Counted from the stretch's first letter, positions 8,162 to 17,233 are shown. The stretch: DNA of 64,000 bases from an uncultured Mobiluncus sp. (GCF_947087965.1 NZ_CAMUES010000001.1:186001-250000), one strand, 5' to 3'. Translations and numbers: made by a program. The notes: generated by a model not told the origin, from the sequence alone.

Positions 8162-9769
8162 TTATTTCGGTTGGTTGTTACTGTTGAGCAGATTGAAGGC
8201 TTTGCGGTTGGCGCGATATAGGCCTTTGAACACTTTGTATTGGCGGTCGTAGACAGCGCGATGTTCCGGGTTAGGCAGGTAACGTTCCGAGACTTTCACG
8301 AGTTTCTGGGCGGCCTGAATCAGGTTGTCGACTTCTTGTGCCCCTACCAGGGCTACTAGGGCAGCACCGACCGACCCCACGTTTTGCGGATCCCTTACCG
8401 TCTCTACGGTTCGACCCAGTACGTCAGCCAGAATCTGGGAAGTGACTGGCGAGAGGGCGCCGCCACCGACGAAACGTACCGCTTCGGAAGTTTGGATTTT
8501 CTTACCTTCTGTTTCCAAGAACCAGCGCAGATGGAAACATACGCCTTCGATGACGGAGCGTAGCATCTCAGTTTTGCCGGTTTCCAGGGAGATGTTGAAA
8601 AACATGGCCCTGGCATTGGCGTCCTCGAACGGGCAACGGTTTCCGTGCAGCCAAGGGGCGAAAATCACACCGCCACTACCAGCGGGAGCTTTCGCAATAA
8701 CCTCGGACAGGTACTCGTAGAGCGAGGTGTATTTCGTTTCTACGTCCCCGGCTTGGTCCTTATGAGATAGGTAGACATCAATCTCGTCCTCGGCCAAATG
8801 TTTGCGAACCCATTCGAAACATTTACCGGCCGTTTCCAGCTCGGCGAAGTAGTTGTATTTGCCCGGATCGGCACCGTCAACGGTAGCAATCATGGAATTG
8901 ACATCCACCACGCGCTTATCGGTGACGGTAGAAACCCATCCTGAAGTTCCCCAGTAGATGTGGGTGTCGCTGACCCCGCAGGCCCCAGCCCCGACTCCGA
9001 TGAGTGACGCGTCCCCACCACCAGCATAAACGGTGGCGGTTTGCGGTAGGCCAAGCTCTTGAGCAACTTTTGGAAGCAACGTCCCGACTGCGGTCGCCGA
9101 CGTGACGATGGGCGCGAGATGATTCGGATGGACCCCGAAAGAGCGAGCTAAACGCGATGCCCACGCGGGACGACTGCTGCGCACGTCCAGGAGCAAAGTG
9201 GCGAACGCCGAATCTACTGACATGACGAAATTCCCGGTCAAGCGGGCAATGAGGTATTCCTTGACGTCGAGCCACTTGTGGACCTTGGCATAGACTTCGG
9301 GCTCGTTGTCACGCACCCAGAGGTATTTCCACATGGGGTCCTTGACGGAAGCGGAAACTGCGGAGGTCCGATAGAGGCTGGACAACAACTTCTTGGCATT
9401 CATCCCCGAAATTTTCATGCCGGTTTCAAGCCCGCGCTGTTTTTGCTCCGCGGCGCGCTGATCCATATAGCTCATGGCGGGACGCAGGTGATGTCCCGAC
9501 TCATCTACCAGCACCAGAGCTTGCATCTGGGAACAAAAACTGATGGCTTGGACCTCCGCCATTTCTTGCGGGTTTTCGCGTGCAAGTTCACGAGTGGTTT
9601 TGACGATGGCGTCCCACCACTGGTTCGGGTCTTGTTCTGCGCCCCCATTGGGCAGGATTGTCAGGTCGTAGGTCCCCAATCGAGAGTTCACCAGGGTTAG
9701 CTCCGACCCCGCCTGGTACAGACAAGTTTTCACTCCTGACGTTCCGACGTCGTAAGCAAGTATCAACAT
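8162..9769 (-). CDS. FGGY-family carbohydrate kinase (xylulokinase-like)
   Basis: FGGY kinases phosphorylate sugars or polyols with ATP. The 535-residue product starts MLILAYDVGTSGVKTCLYQAG, the first actin-like domain with its phosphate loop. The second domain contains VYAGGGDASLIGVGAGA and VRFVGGGALSPVTSQILADVLGR. Length and layout resemble xylulokinases and glycerol kinases, but the substrate cannot be read from the sequence. It is divergent, with a 68-bp gap, from a class III aminotransferase and an aldolase, and is followed by gtrA. That context points to a specialised sugar or polyol pathway rather than a simple pentose operon, because no isomerase or transporter is adjacent. Confidence 0.88.
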   Translation of the reverse strand: MLILAYDVGTSGVKTCLYQAGSELTLVNSRLGTYDLTILPNGGAEQDPNQWWDAIVKTTRELARENPQEMAEVQAISFCSQMQALVLVDESGHHLRPAMSYMDQRAAEQKQRGLETGMKISGMNAKKLLSSLYRTSAVSASVKDPMWKYLWVRDNEPEVYAKVHKWLDVKEYLIARLTGNFVMSVDSAFATLLLDVRSSRPAWASRLARSFGVHPNHLAPIVTSATAVGTLLPKVAQELGLPQTATVYAGGGDASLIGVGAGACGVSDTHIYWGTSGWVSTVTDKRVVDVNSMIATVDGADPGKYNYFAELETAGKCFEWVRKHLAEDEIDVYLSHKDQAGDVETKYTSLYEYLSEVIAKAPAGSGGVIFAPWLHGNRCPFEDANARAMFFNISLETGKTEMLRSVIEGVCFHLRWFLETEGKKIQTSEAVRFVGGGALSPVTSQILADVLGRTVETVRDPQNVGSVGAALVALVGAQEVDNLIQAAQKLVKVSERYLPNPEHRAVYDRQYKVFKGLYRANRKAFNLLNSNNQPK

Positions 9770-9837
9770 ACTGTTTTCTTTCGTTCAAGAGTTATACAAT
9801 TGGGGCAATGATTTCAGCTCAGTGAGGAGAGAATCAA
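9770..9837. promoter_or_regulatory. Compact divergent promoter region
   Basis: Sixty-eight bases separate the divergent kinase and aminotransferase genes. A near-symmetric TTATACAATT element around 9792-9801 could serve as a -10 box in either direction (TATACA forward, TATAAC reverse). A GAGGAGA ribosome site precedes the aminotransferase ATG. Coordinate control is likely; no operator is recognised. Confidence 0.4.
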
Positions 9838-11310
9838 ATGCGAATTAATCAACCCAGCACTCGCGCCATCAACAAGCAACTGGATGACCTTATCAAGAAA
9901 CCAATTTACTCCATTAGTGCCGGAGCCTTGCGTAATTACGAACAAGATTACTTCGAAGCGAAGTGTTCAGGTTCGAAATCTATGATTGAAACGGCGATGA
10001 ATCGCATTCCCGGCGGAGTTCAGCACAATCTCGCGTTCAACCATCCTTTCCCCCTGGTTATCACCAAAGCCAGCGGACATGAACTGACTGACATTGACGG
10101 CAACGTGTACTTTGATTTCTTGCAGGCTGGCGGTCCGACCGTGCTGGGTTCCAACCCGCCGGAAGTTCGCGAAGAAGTCATCAAGCTGCTGAAAGATGGG
10201 GGGCCGTCTACCGGGCTGTTCCACGAGTACGAATACAAACTGGCGGACCTCATCGCCTCACGTGTGCCGACTGTGGATATGTTCCGAATGCTGGGTTCGG
10301 GCACAGAGGCGTGTATGGCGGCAATCCGGGTCGCCCGCCTGGCCACCAAAAAGAAGCACGTCCTTAAAATGGGCGGGGCCTATCACGGCTGGTCTGATCA
10401 GCTCGGTTACGGTATCCGTATTCCGGGTTCTAAGTTCACCCAAGCCCACGGGGTGCCTTGGACCATGTTCCGTTACGTAGACGAATTTATGCCCGGAGAT
10501 CTGGGTGACCTGGAGCGCAAACTGCGCATGAAGAAGCTCCACGGCGGTACTGCCGCGGTCATGATTGAACCCATCGGGCCGGAATCCGGGACGTGGCCCA
10601 TCGACCAGGCTTTCCTCAAGGGGGTGGAACGGCTGTGCCGCCGCTACGGGGCGTTGTTGATTTTTGACGAGGTCGTTACCGCGTTCCGGATTTCTGACCG
10701 GGGTGCTTCGGGGCTGTTCGGGATTGACACGGATTTGACGGTGTTTGGCAAGGTCATCGCCGGAGGGTATCCCGGTGCGGGCGGCCTGGGTGGCAAACGC
10801 GAATATATGAAGTACCTCGCGGCGGGGATTCAGACGGGAGACAAGGTTCACAAGGCGTTGATTGGCGGCACAATGGCGGCCACCCCGATTAGCTGTGTGG
10901 CGGGCTACCACACGATACAGCGCATCATTGAGACGAATGCTTGTGAATATGCCGGAGAAATGGGTAACCGCCTGACCGATGGGCTGCGAAGCCTGATTAA
11001 GCAATACGACCTGCCTTTCGTGGCTTGGAACGAAGGATCCGTGTGTCACCTCGAGACGGTTGGAACCATGCACTTCTCCATAGATTGGAGTAAACCGTGG
11101 ACTATCCCGCACGTCTTGAACGAAACGTCGAAACGCAAGAAAGAGATGGAATACATGGGGGCGGCCTACACCGCCGAAGGGCTGATTACCCTGGCTGGCT
11201 CGCGTCTGTACACTTCTGCGGCATATACCCCGGAACTGATTGACGAGGCGCTGAACCGTTTTGAGCGGGTGTTCCAAAAGGTTGAGATGAAGCCGGCAAC
11301 CAAGAAATAA
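9838..11310 (+). CDS. Class III PLP-dependent aminotransferase (glutamate-1-semialdehyde aminomutase-like)
   Basis: Class III aminotransferases move amino groups between amines or amino acids and keto compounds using PLP. The 490-residue product has GSGTEACMAAIRVAR, AGGAYHGWSDQ-type cofactor contacts, VMIEPIG, DEVVTAFRI (Asp277 for the pyridine nitrogen) and FGKVIAGGYPGAGGLGG with the Schiff-base Lys305. It resembles glutamate-1-semialdehyde aminomutase, but a 45-residue N-terminal extension and the absence of haem genes argue against hemL. Pairing with a class II aldolase (40 bp downstream) and a divergent sugar kinase suggests it acts on an amino-sugar or amino-polyol intermediate. Substrate unknown. 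Confidence 0.88.
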   Translation: MRINQPSTRAINKQLDDLIKKPIYSISAGALRNYEQDYFEAKCSGSKSMIETAMNRIPGGVQHNLAFNHPFPLVITKASGHELTDIDGNVYFDFLQAGGPTVLGSNPPEVREEVIKLLKDGGPSTGLFHEYEYKLADLIASRVPTVDMFRMLGSGTEACMAAIRVARLATKKKHVLKMGGAYHGWSDQLGYGIRIPGSKFTQAHGVPWTMFRYVDEFMPGDLGDLERKLRMKKLHGGTAAVMIEPIGPESGTWPIDQAFLKGVERLCRRYGALLIFDEVVTAFRISDRGASGLFGIDTDLTVFGKVIAGGYPGAGGLGGKREYMKYLAAGIQTGDKVHKALIGGTMAATPISCVAGYHTIQRIIETNACEYAGEMGNRLTDGLRSLIKQYDLPFVAWNEGSVCHLETVGTMHFSIDWSKPWTIPHVLNETSKRKKEMEYMGAAYTAEGLITLAGSRLYTSAAYTPELIDEALNRFERVFQKVEMKPATKK

Positions 11311-11350
11311 ACAGGCGCGGGCAGCCGCAGTAGCGAAGAAAGGACAAAAA

Positions 11351-12355
11351 ATGACCGGGAATACTGGGCAAGACGATAAAACTGAAAATGTGATTATCGA
11401 TACCGCACGCCTCCTGCTGAGAGAAGGCTTAGTGGCTCGTACCTGGGGCAACTTGTCTCAACGCAGCGGTGATGACCGTTATCTCATTACGCCTTCAGGG
11501 CGAGGCTACGAGACGATGACCCCAGAAGAATTGGTAGAGGTCGATTTCGAGGGCAAGTGGTCCGGGGATTTGAAGCCGAGTGGGGAGCGCGGGCTGCACA
11601 CGGAAATCTATCGGGAACTGCCTCAGGTCCAGTTTATTATTCACACCCACCAGCCCTATGCCTCGGCTCTCAGCGTGAGCGGCGCTACGGTAGAAATTCC
11701 ACCTGAGCTAGCAGAACGTCTCGGGTCGACGACCCTGCCGACGGCAGCTTACGGGTTGCCTTCCACCGGGAAACTGCATAAGGCCGTGTTGGCTACGTTG
11801 CGTGAGACCGGGTCCAGGGCGATTTTGATGCAAGGTCACGGGGCAGTACTGTTCGGTCAGGATGCGAACGAACTGGTGGATTTGGCAAAAGCGGTGGAAG
11901 CTGCCTGTCGTACTCAGTTTGAACTGATGACCGGCTGGAAGGAAAGGGACGGTGCGGCGCAGGTGCGGTGCTTTGAGCGCGATGGCTTTGGGTTGCCGCC
12001 TCAGATTGTCCACATTTTCATGCGTCGAGACGATGCCGGGGCGGTGGTCGCGACGGATGATCCGCTGTTCTTGCAGTTCAGTCAGACGGGTTTGCGCGCC
12101 TACCTGGACGACTTCAGCCAGCTGGTGGGATTGAAAGTCGGTCAAACGTTTGGCACGACGATGATTTACGGGCGCAAAGCGACCTATTTCCTGGGGGCTG
12201 ATCTGGATGAAGCCCAGGCGGTGGCCACAGTAGCGCGTAAGAACGCCTTGGCGGCTCTGGCGGCAAAAGTTACCTCAGCTAAGCCAATTGGCTGGCTGGA
12301 TGGAACCATCATGCACGGGGTCTACAAGTTTAAATACTCTAAACTAAAAGACTGA
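11351..12355 (+). CDS. Class II aldolase/adducin-family protein with C-terminal extension
   Basis: Class II aldolases cleave sugar phosphates such as fuculose-1-phosphate or ribulose phosphates using a divalent metal. The first ~215 residues match the family: RTWGNLSQRS, ITPSGRGYETM, and metal ligands His98 and His100 in IIHTHQPYASAL, with a third His in MQGHGAVLF. Glu in GLHTEIYREL fits the catalytic acid. The remaining ~120 residues (roughly 216-334) go beyond the usual family length and are not recognised. An AAAGGAC site precedes the ATG. It is probably cotranscribed with the aminotransferase. Confidence 0.85.
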   Translation: MTGNTGQDDKTENVIIDTARLLLREGLVARTWGNLSQRSGDDRYLITPSGRGYETMTPEELVEVDFEGKWSGDLKPSGERGLHTEIYRELPQVQFIIHTHQPYASALSVSGATVEIPPELAERLGSTTLPTAAYGLPSTGKLHKAVLATLRETGSRAILMQGHGAVLFGQDANELVDLAKAVEAACRTQFELMTGWKERDGAAQVRCFERDGFGLPPQIVHIFMRRDDAGAVVATDDPLFLQFSQTGLRAYLDDFSQLVGLKVGQTFGTTMIYGRKATYFLGADLDEAQAVATVARKNALAALAAKVTSAKPIGWLDGTIMHGVYKFKYSKLKD

Positions 12356-12584
12356 TTTTTCCAGTTTGGTTTTGGCGTGTGCTGCTGCGAATCGAGAGCG
12401 GGCGTCGGGGACGTTTTCCCGGAGATGAAGCAGAAGCTGCAGAAGCGGCGGTGAGACACTCGCCTCGCTCTGCCCGACATCCGGAGGGGAGGCCAGAACC
12501 AAGCCTGCTTGCGTACCGTAGCCGTTTGTTTTGAAAACACAGACTGTCCCTGTAACACCTTGTAGAATGGGCTTAGGAGGCGTA

Positions 12585-14105
12585 ATGGTCAAAGTGGGAT
12601 TATCTATTTCAAAGAAGTTGCTGTCAATCGGTGGAATCTGTTTTCTGGTCACTCTTGCCGTAGTGGCTATTACGTGGGGTTCAGCTGTAGCGACCCAGAG
12701 GAGAGTCTCTACCTACGCCCAGACTGCCGCGGTTTCTCGCGAGTTTTCTGCTATGTCTCAACAGTTCCAGGAGGTCAGGCAGTCTGGCTTCAGCGCTGCC
12801 CTCGGTGTTGCGAATGATGACAAGTACCACCAGGCCATCCAAGATTTCACCACTCAGCTCACGAAATTGCAGGAGGTCCCGCTGAATTCTCAGCAGCGGG
12901 AAATCGTTTCTCGCATCCAGGATTTGGCCGCCCAGATTCCCGTTAACGCGGATGGTGCTACTCTGACCAGCCTCAGCGCAGAGATGGAAAGCCAGTTGGA
13001 ATCGCTGAGAAATTACTTGACTGACAAACATGAGACTGACGTTGCCGAGCTGAACACCATCACTTCCATAAACTCCAATATCGGTTTAGCGGTGAGCTTG
13101 GTTGGTTTGGTGGTGGTATTGCTGGTTTCTGTGCTGGTGTCCCTGTCAATTTCTCGCTCCGCCAAGGAAATTAGCAAGGGTCTGAACCGCCTGTCCGCGA
13201 AAGACTTTACTTACCAGGTACGCCAGGTTTCCCGTGACGAGATTGGCGAAATGTCTGTGCTGTTGAATGACTCGGTAAAGAACCTGGGCACTTTGTTGAG
13301 TGGAATATCTAGCACTGCCACGGAAACGACGGTAGGCGCCGAAGGACTGCGAGAAAAGAGCCAAGACGTCGCCGCGAAAGCGAGTGCCGCTAAAGACACA
13401 GTAGCTTCGGTCGCTGGTAACGCCAGGGAAGTCAGCACCCAGATCGGAGATGTGGCCACTTCCACCGAACAGATGCGCAGTGCCGTCACCGAGATTTCAA
13501 CTAACGCCGCAACAGCCGCGAAATCAGCCGCGCAGGCTACCACTTTGACCGCGCAGGCTAATGACGTCATGGGTGAACTGGATAAGGCTTCCGATGCAAT
13601 CAGTTCGGTCATTGAAACTATCAAAATGGTGGCGGAGCAAACTAACCTATTGGCGTTAAACGCTACCATCGAGGCTTCTCGTGCCGGAGAAGCCGGGAGA
13701 GGCTTCGCGGTGGTGGCCTCCGAGGTGAAAGATTTGGCTTTGGGTACCAAGTCTGCCGCGGTTGAAGTGTCTGAAAGCATCATCAAGATTCAGTCTGATA
13801 CTCAAGCGGCGATGGAGGCCATTACCGAGATAACTGGCATTATCTCCAACATTAATGACTATCAATCCACCGTGGCGGCAGCTATTGAGGAACAAACCGC
13901 AACCATTTCCTCTATGGCGCAAACCGTGACAGAAGTGTCAGACGATTCCGCACAAGTTACAGACAACTTGTACCGCATTGAAGCCAAGACGGAAGCGACG
14001 GTTGAGGAGTTGCAGGAAGCTAGCCAAGACATGGTGCTCAGCGCCCAGGAATTCGAAGCGCTCCAAGAGACATTGTCCCAGTTCAAGTGGGTGAATGAAG
14101 CATGA
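12585..14105 (+). CDS. Methyl-accepting chemotaxis protein 1
   Basis: This membrane chemoreceptor signals to CheA/CheW. I chose the ATG preceded by AGGAGG four bases upstream; an in-frame ATG at 12531 lacks a site. The 506-residue product has TM1 near residues 10-32, a ~130-residue extracellular sensor, TM2 (AVSLVGLVVVLLVSVLVSLSIS), a HAMP domain and a long helical signalling domain. The hairpin tip EQTNLLALNATIEASRAGE is canonical. No C-terminal CheR-docking pentapeptide is visible. It overlaps the next receptor by ATGA, implying translational coupling. Confidence 0.95.
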   Translation: MVKVGLSISKKLLSIGGICFLVTLAVVAITWGSAVATQRRVSTYAQTAAVSREFSAMSQQFQEVRQSGFSAALGVANDDKYHQAIQDFTTQLTKLQEVPLNSQQREIVSRIQDLAAQIPVNADGATLTSLSAEMESQLESLRNYLTDKHETDVAELNTITSINSNIGLAVSLVGLVVVLLVSVLVSLSISRSAKEISKGLNRLSAKDFTYQVRQVSRDEIGEMSVLLNDSVKNLGTLLSGISSTATETTVGAEGLREKSQDVAAKASAAKDTVASVAGNAREVSTQIGDVATSTEQMRSAVTEISTNAATAAKSAAQATTLTAQANDVMGELDKASDAISSVIETIKMVAEQTNLLALNATIEASRAGEAGRGFAVVASEVKDLALGTKSAAVEVSESIIKIQSDTQAAMEAITEITGIISNINDYQSTVAAAIEEQTATISSMAQTVTEVSDDSAQVTDNLYRIEAKTEATVEELQEASQDMVLSAQEFEALQETLSQFKWVNEA

Positions 14106-15730
14106 CGAAATCACAAAGCCGCCAAGGCAAGAACATGAAATCTCAGCTGCGCCTGAATGTACTGACAAAAGTATTACTGATGGGGATTGTGGGAATCCTG
14201 GGCATCGCCTCGTTCGTGATTTGTTCCGCTATAACTGACGATATTTATTATGGGAAGGTACGCGGCTACCAGGATTTAATCCTGATTTCAGACCAGGTCA
14301 GTACCGTTTCCGAACTGGTCAGGCAGAGCCAAGCCGATTACCTCCAAAACGAATTTGCCAGCCATAATCTCACCCAAAATCTGGAACCCCAGCCGATTGC
14401 AGAGACCATCAAGCAGGCTATATCCGACTTGAACACCGCTCAAGACATTTTCGCTCAGTCCGGTTTGCGTGATGAGCAGTTGCAGAAACAATTTGCACAG
14501 GCAGTGTCCAGCCTGGAGTCCTACCGGCAAACAGTTGAGGAAACCAGCAACAGCGGCAGGGTTCCAGACGAATCAATTATCTCTGCGACCCTGTCCGAAT
14601 TAGATGCCCTGCAGAACTCGGTGTCTTCCTTCAGTGACACGGTTTTGCAGCAAACTAAAGGTTTAGTTGGAAAAAACGTTGTTATTCACGCCGTCGACAT
14701 TGTTGTAGCCATCCTGGTGGTGGCCTTCATTTTGCACCGGGTGCGCCGGGGCATTGTCGATTCTGTCAATAAACTACAATCTTCGCTTCTGGCACTACGA
14801 AATGGTGATTTGACCCCGCGACTGACCACGAATTCAAACGATGAAGTCGCGGACATGCTCCGAGCCTTGGCTTACTCGCAAGATGAGCTAACCGATGTGT
14901 TAAGCGAAGGGCAAACTTTGGCAGCTAAGACTGCCGCGCAAACCAATCGGGTGGTTCAAGCCGCTTCTACGGCTGCCTCAAACGCCGCGGAAACGGTGGA
15001 ATTAGCGAAATCGACGGCTGAGTCTCTCAACGGTATCGCCGCACACCTGCAAACTGTAGCCAGCGGATCTGAGGAAATGAACGCCGCCATCGCGGAGATT
15101 TCAGCCAGCTCCGCGGAGGCTTCCCGCACTGCCAACGAGGCCACCGAGGTCTCCCGCAATACCCAGGAAACGATATTGCGACTGCAGGACTCCACCCAGA
15201 AGGTTGAGACCGTTATCGGTACGGTGACCAGCATTGCTTCTCAAACGAACCTGCTGGCCCTGAACGCCACTATTGAAGCCGCTCGAGCTGGCGAATCAGG
15301 AAAGGACTTTGCGGTGGTCGCCAGTGAGGTCAAGGATTTAGCTGCGGAAACTGCCAAGGCAACGAACCAGATTGTGGCGATGATTGATGACGTCCAGGAA
15401 AAAACTCAGCAAGCGGTCGCTGCAATCGAGGAAATTGCTGGAGTGATTTTGCAAGTCAATGACTTCCAGACCACCATTTCGGCCGCAGTTGAGGAACAGA
15501 ATGCCGTCACACAAAATATTGCGCAGGCAATCTCCAGCGCGGCGAACGACTCGGGTGTCGTCCTGGAGAACTTGGAGAATTATTGCGTGAATGTCACCAA
15601 GGCTCAGTCTGATGTTAATGAACTTTCCGAAGATGCGGATTCCCTCTCCAAGCAGGTGACTATGCTCACCGGGGAGTTGTCCAAACTGAAGACCCGCCCT
15701 GCTGGGGACGCGGCGCCTGAACACAACTAG
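14102..15730 (+). CDS. Methyl-accepting chemotaxis protein 2
   Basis: The second chemoreceptor (542 residues) starts inside the stop of the first. TM1 is at ~24-43, a helical extracellular sensor of ~150 residues follows, and TM2 is VIHAVDIVVAILVVAFILHRV. HAMP and the signalling domain come next, with the tip SQTNLLALNATIEAARAGE. The sensor domain differs from that of receptor 1, while the signalling domains are alike, which is consistent with duplication followed by divergence of ligand range. The ligand is unknown. No cheA, cheW or flagellar gene lies in the window. Confidence 0.95.
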   Translation: MTKSQSRQGKNMKSQLRLNVLTKVLLMGIVGILGIASFVICSAITDDIYYGKVRGYQDLILISDQVSTVSELVRQSQADYLQNEFASHNLTQNLEPQPIAETIKQAISDLNTAQDIFAQSGLRDEQLQKQFAQAVSSLESYRQTVEETSNSGRVPDESIISATLSELDALQNSVSSFSDTVLQQTKGLVGKNVVIHAVDIVVAILVVAFILHRVRRGIVDSVNKLQSSLLALRNGDLTPRLTTNSNDEVADMLRALAYSQDELTDVLSEGQTLAAKTAAQTNRVVQAASTAASNAAETVELAKSTAESLNGIAAHLQTVASGSEEMNAAIAEISASSAEASRTANEATEVSRNTQETILRLQDSTQKVETVIGTVTSIASQTNLLALNATIEAARAGESGKDFAVVASEVKDLAAETAKATNQIVAMIDDVQEKTQQAVAAIEEIAGVILQVNDFQTTISAAVEEQNAVTQNIAQAISSAANDSGVVLENLENYCVNVTKAQSDVNELSEDADSLSKQVTMLTGELSKLKTRPAGDAAPEHN

Positions 15731-15811
15731 TGCGGCTCGGTCCTGAGCGCCGCCAGATACGTGTAAGTGAGGCGTGGCTGCTCAAGCCATCGCCGTGCAG
15801 GAGTCCTATTT

Positions 15812-15840
15812 TTGACCTTCGCGGGCGGAATCGCTAAGAT
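15812..15840 (+). promoter_or_regulatory. Promoter for rplM-rpsI
   Basis: TTGACC (15812-15817) and TAAGAT (15835-15840) are separated by exactly 17 bp, close to the sigma-70-type consensus, about 125 bp before rplM. The long leader fits a regulated ribosomal protein operon. Confidence 0.6.
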
Positions 15841-15917
15841 TAAACGGTTGTATGCCCTCGAGTTGGTGACCATTCCCACTCATACCGCTGTCATCCCGGG
15901 GCACACGCAAACTTTCA

Positions 15918-15935
15918 TCATCACAAAAGTGATGA
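15918..15935 (+). promoter_or_regulatory. Hairpin in rplM leader
   Basis: TCATCAC and GTGATGA form a 7-bp stem around AAAA, 31 bp before the rplM start. It is a candidate autoregulatory site; no T-run follows. Confidence 0.3.
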
Positions 15936-15966
15936 GACCGACGATTAAGAATTGAAGGCTAGAGAA

Positions 15967-16410
15967 GTGCGTACTTATTCACCCAAGGCTGGTGACGTTG
16001 ACGCGAAGTGGCACGTAGTTGATGCCGATGGCATCGTGCTGGGACGTTTGGCTTCCCAGGTAGCTACCTTGCTGCGCGGCAAGCACAAGCCGACCTTCGC
16101 TCCCAACTTTGATAACGGAGACTACGTCATCGTTATCAATGCGGAAAAGGTCGTGTTGACCGGCAACAAATGGACTGAAAAGACTGCCTACCACCACTCG
16201 GGTTTCCCCGGTGGTTTGAAGGCAACCTCTTACCAGGAACTGCGGGACAAGCAACCCGAGAAAATCATCGAGAAGGCAGTTAGGGGAATGATGCCTCATA
16301 ACCGCCTCTCTAAACAGCAAATGACGAAGCTGAAGGTTTACGCCGGACCGGAGCATCCGCACGCCGGCCAGAACCCGGAAGTTTTTGAACTCACGCAAAT
16401 CGCGCAATAA
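15967..16410 (+). CDS. rplM: 50S ribosomal protein L13
   Basis: L13 is an early-assembling large-subunit protein. I chose GTG at 15967, giving a 147-residue product opening VRTYSPKAGDVDAKWHVVDA, which matches the actinobacterial start. A TTG at 15952 would add five residues, but the GAAGG site sits eight bases before the GTG. Signatures VLGRLASQVATLLRGKHK, NAEKVVLTGNK and PHNRLSKQQMTKLKVYAG are present. rpsI follows after 29 bp. Confidence 0.97.
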   Translation: MRTYSPKAGDVDAKWHVVDADGIVLGRLASQVATLLRGKHKPTFAPNFDNGDYVIVINAEKVVLTGNKWTEKTAYHHSGFPGGLKATSYQELRDKQPEKIIEKAVRGMMPHNRLSKQQMTKLKVYAGPEHPHAGQNPEVFELTQIAQ

Positions 16411-16439
16411 ACGCGGTTTGCAAAACCTCAAGGAGTATC

Positions 16440-16934
16440 GTGGCGAAGACCACTACAGAAATCGAAGAGCTGGAGGATGTCCCCAGCGAATACACCACCG
16501 AGACTCCGGCGGCTCAGGATGAACCGGGTCGTGGGAATTCTCGTATTGACAAAGGCATGGGGCTGGGGCGCCGTAAAGAAGCCGTAGCCCGCGTGCGTTT
16601 GGTTCCGGGTAACGGCAATTGGACTATCAACGGTCGTACCTTGGAAGATTACTTCCCGAACAAGTTGCACCAGCAATTGGTGATGGCACCTTTCGTGCTG
16701 TTGGACTTACAGGGTCGTTTCGACGTCAAGGCTCGCATTGATGGCGGCGGTATTTCCGGCCAGGCCGGTGCGCTGCGCTTGGGCGTGTCCCGCGCGCTGA
16801 ACGAAATCGATCGTGACGCTAACCGTCCCGCGCTTAAGAAAGCCGGCTTCCTGACCCGCGACGCTCGCGCCGTGGAGCGTAAGAAGGCTGGTCTTAAGAA
16901 GGCTCGCAAGGCGCCTCAGTACTCGAAGCGCTAA
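16440..16934 (+). CDS. rpsI: 30S ribosomal protein S9
   Basis: S9 contacts the anticodon of P-site tRNA through its C-terminal basic tail, which ends PQYSKR here. The 164-residue product has the conserved GLGRRKEAVARVRLVPGNG and the GGGISGQAGALRLGVSRAL core. An acidic ~38-residue N-terminal extension precedes the core, as is usual in actinobacteria. The GTG start follows AAGGAG. A 16-bp inverted repeat lies just downstream. Confidence 0.97.
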   Translation: MAKTTTEIEELEDVPSEYTTETPAAQDEPGRGNSRIDKGMGLGRRKEAVARVRLVPGNGNWTINGRTLEDYFPNKLHQQLVMAPFVLLDLQGRFDVKARIDGGGISGQAGALRLGVSRALNEIDRDANRPALKKAGFLTRDARAVERKKAGLKKARKAPQYSKR

Positions 16935-16952
16935 TCGCTGCCTGCGACAAAG

Positions 16953-16988
16953 TTTAGTGGAACCCGGGATTACCCGGGTTCCACTAAA
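16953..16988 (+). terminator. Long perfect hairpin after rpsI
   Basis: TTTAGTGGAACCCGGG (16953-16968) is perfectly complementary to 16973-16988 across a 4-nt loop. The T-rich stretch after it is short, but the position and 16-bp stem fit a terminator of the rplM-rpsI operon. Confidence 0.7.
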
Positions 16989-17019
16989 TTCGGATTCATT
17001 TAGGTGACCAAAGTGTCGG

Positions 17020-17064
17020 GTGCGATTTGGTCGTGAGCGATTTTGGTCGTGTGCGATTTTGGTG
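17020..17064 (+). repeat. Three tandem ~16-bp repeats
   Basis: Units of the form GTGnGCGATTTTGGTC occur at 17020-17032 (shortened to GTGCGATTTGGTC), 17033-17048 and 17049-17064 (ending GGTG). They lie in the intergenic space between two hairpins, with no open frame. Function unknown. Confidence 0.6.
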
Positions 17065-17123
17065 GAACTCCAACAATCCCGATTATCGCTAGTCACACAA
17101 ATGGGTTGGGAATACTATTCGCA

Positions 17124-17168
17124 AAATGCAGCCAGGGCCACACCAATACGGTGACCCCGGCTGCATTT
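17124..17168 (-). terminator. Terminator hairpin downstream of the C69 peptidase gene
   Basis: AAATGCAGCC (17124-17133) pairs with GGCTGCATTT (17159-17168), with further partial pairing inside. A T-rich stretch follows on the plus side and an A/T-rich stretch on the other, so it may act in both directions between the convergent rpsI and peptidase genes. Confidence 0.6.
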
Positions 17169-17233
17169 ATTTGTTTATTCGGAAAACTGAGCGACATTAC
17201 CTCAGTGGTGAAAACGCCCTGATAATCCGTGCT

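Noticed and set aside
12356..12584. Possible small gene or sigma-28 promoter before the chemoreceptors
   Set aside because: No frame with a ribosome site and no TAAA-N15-GCCGATAA type sequence; only a generic TAGAAT near 12564 was seen.
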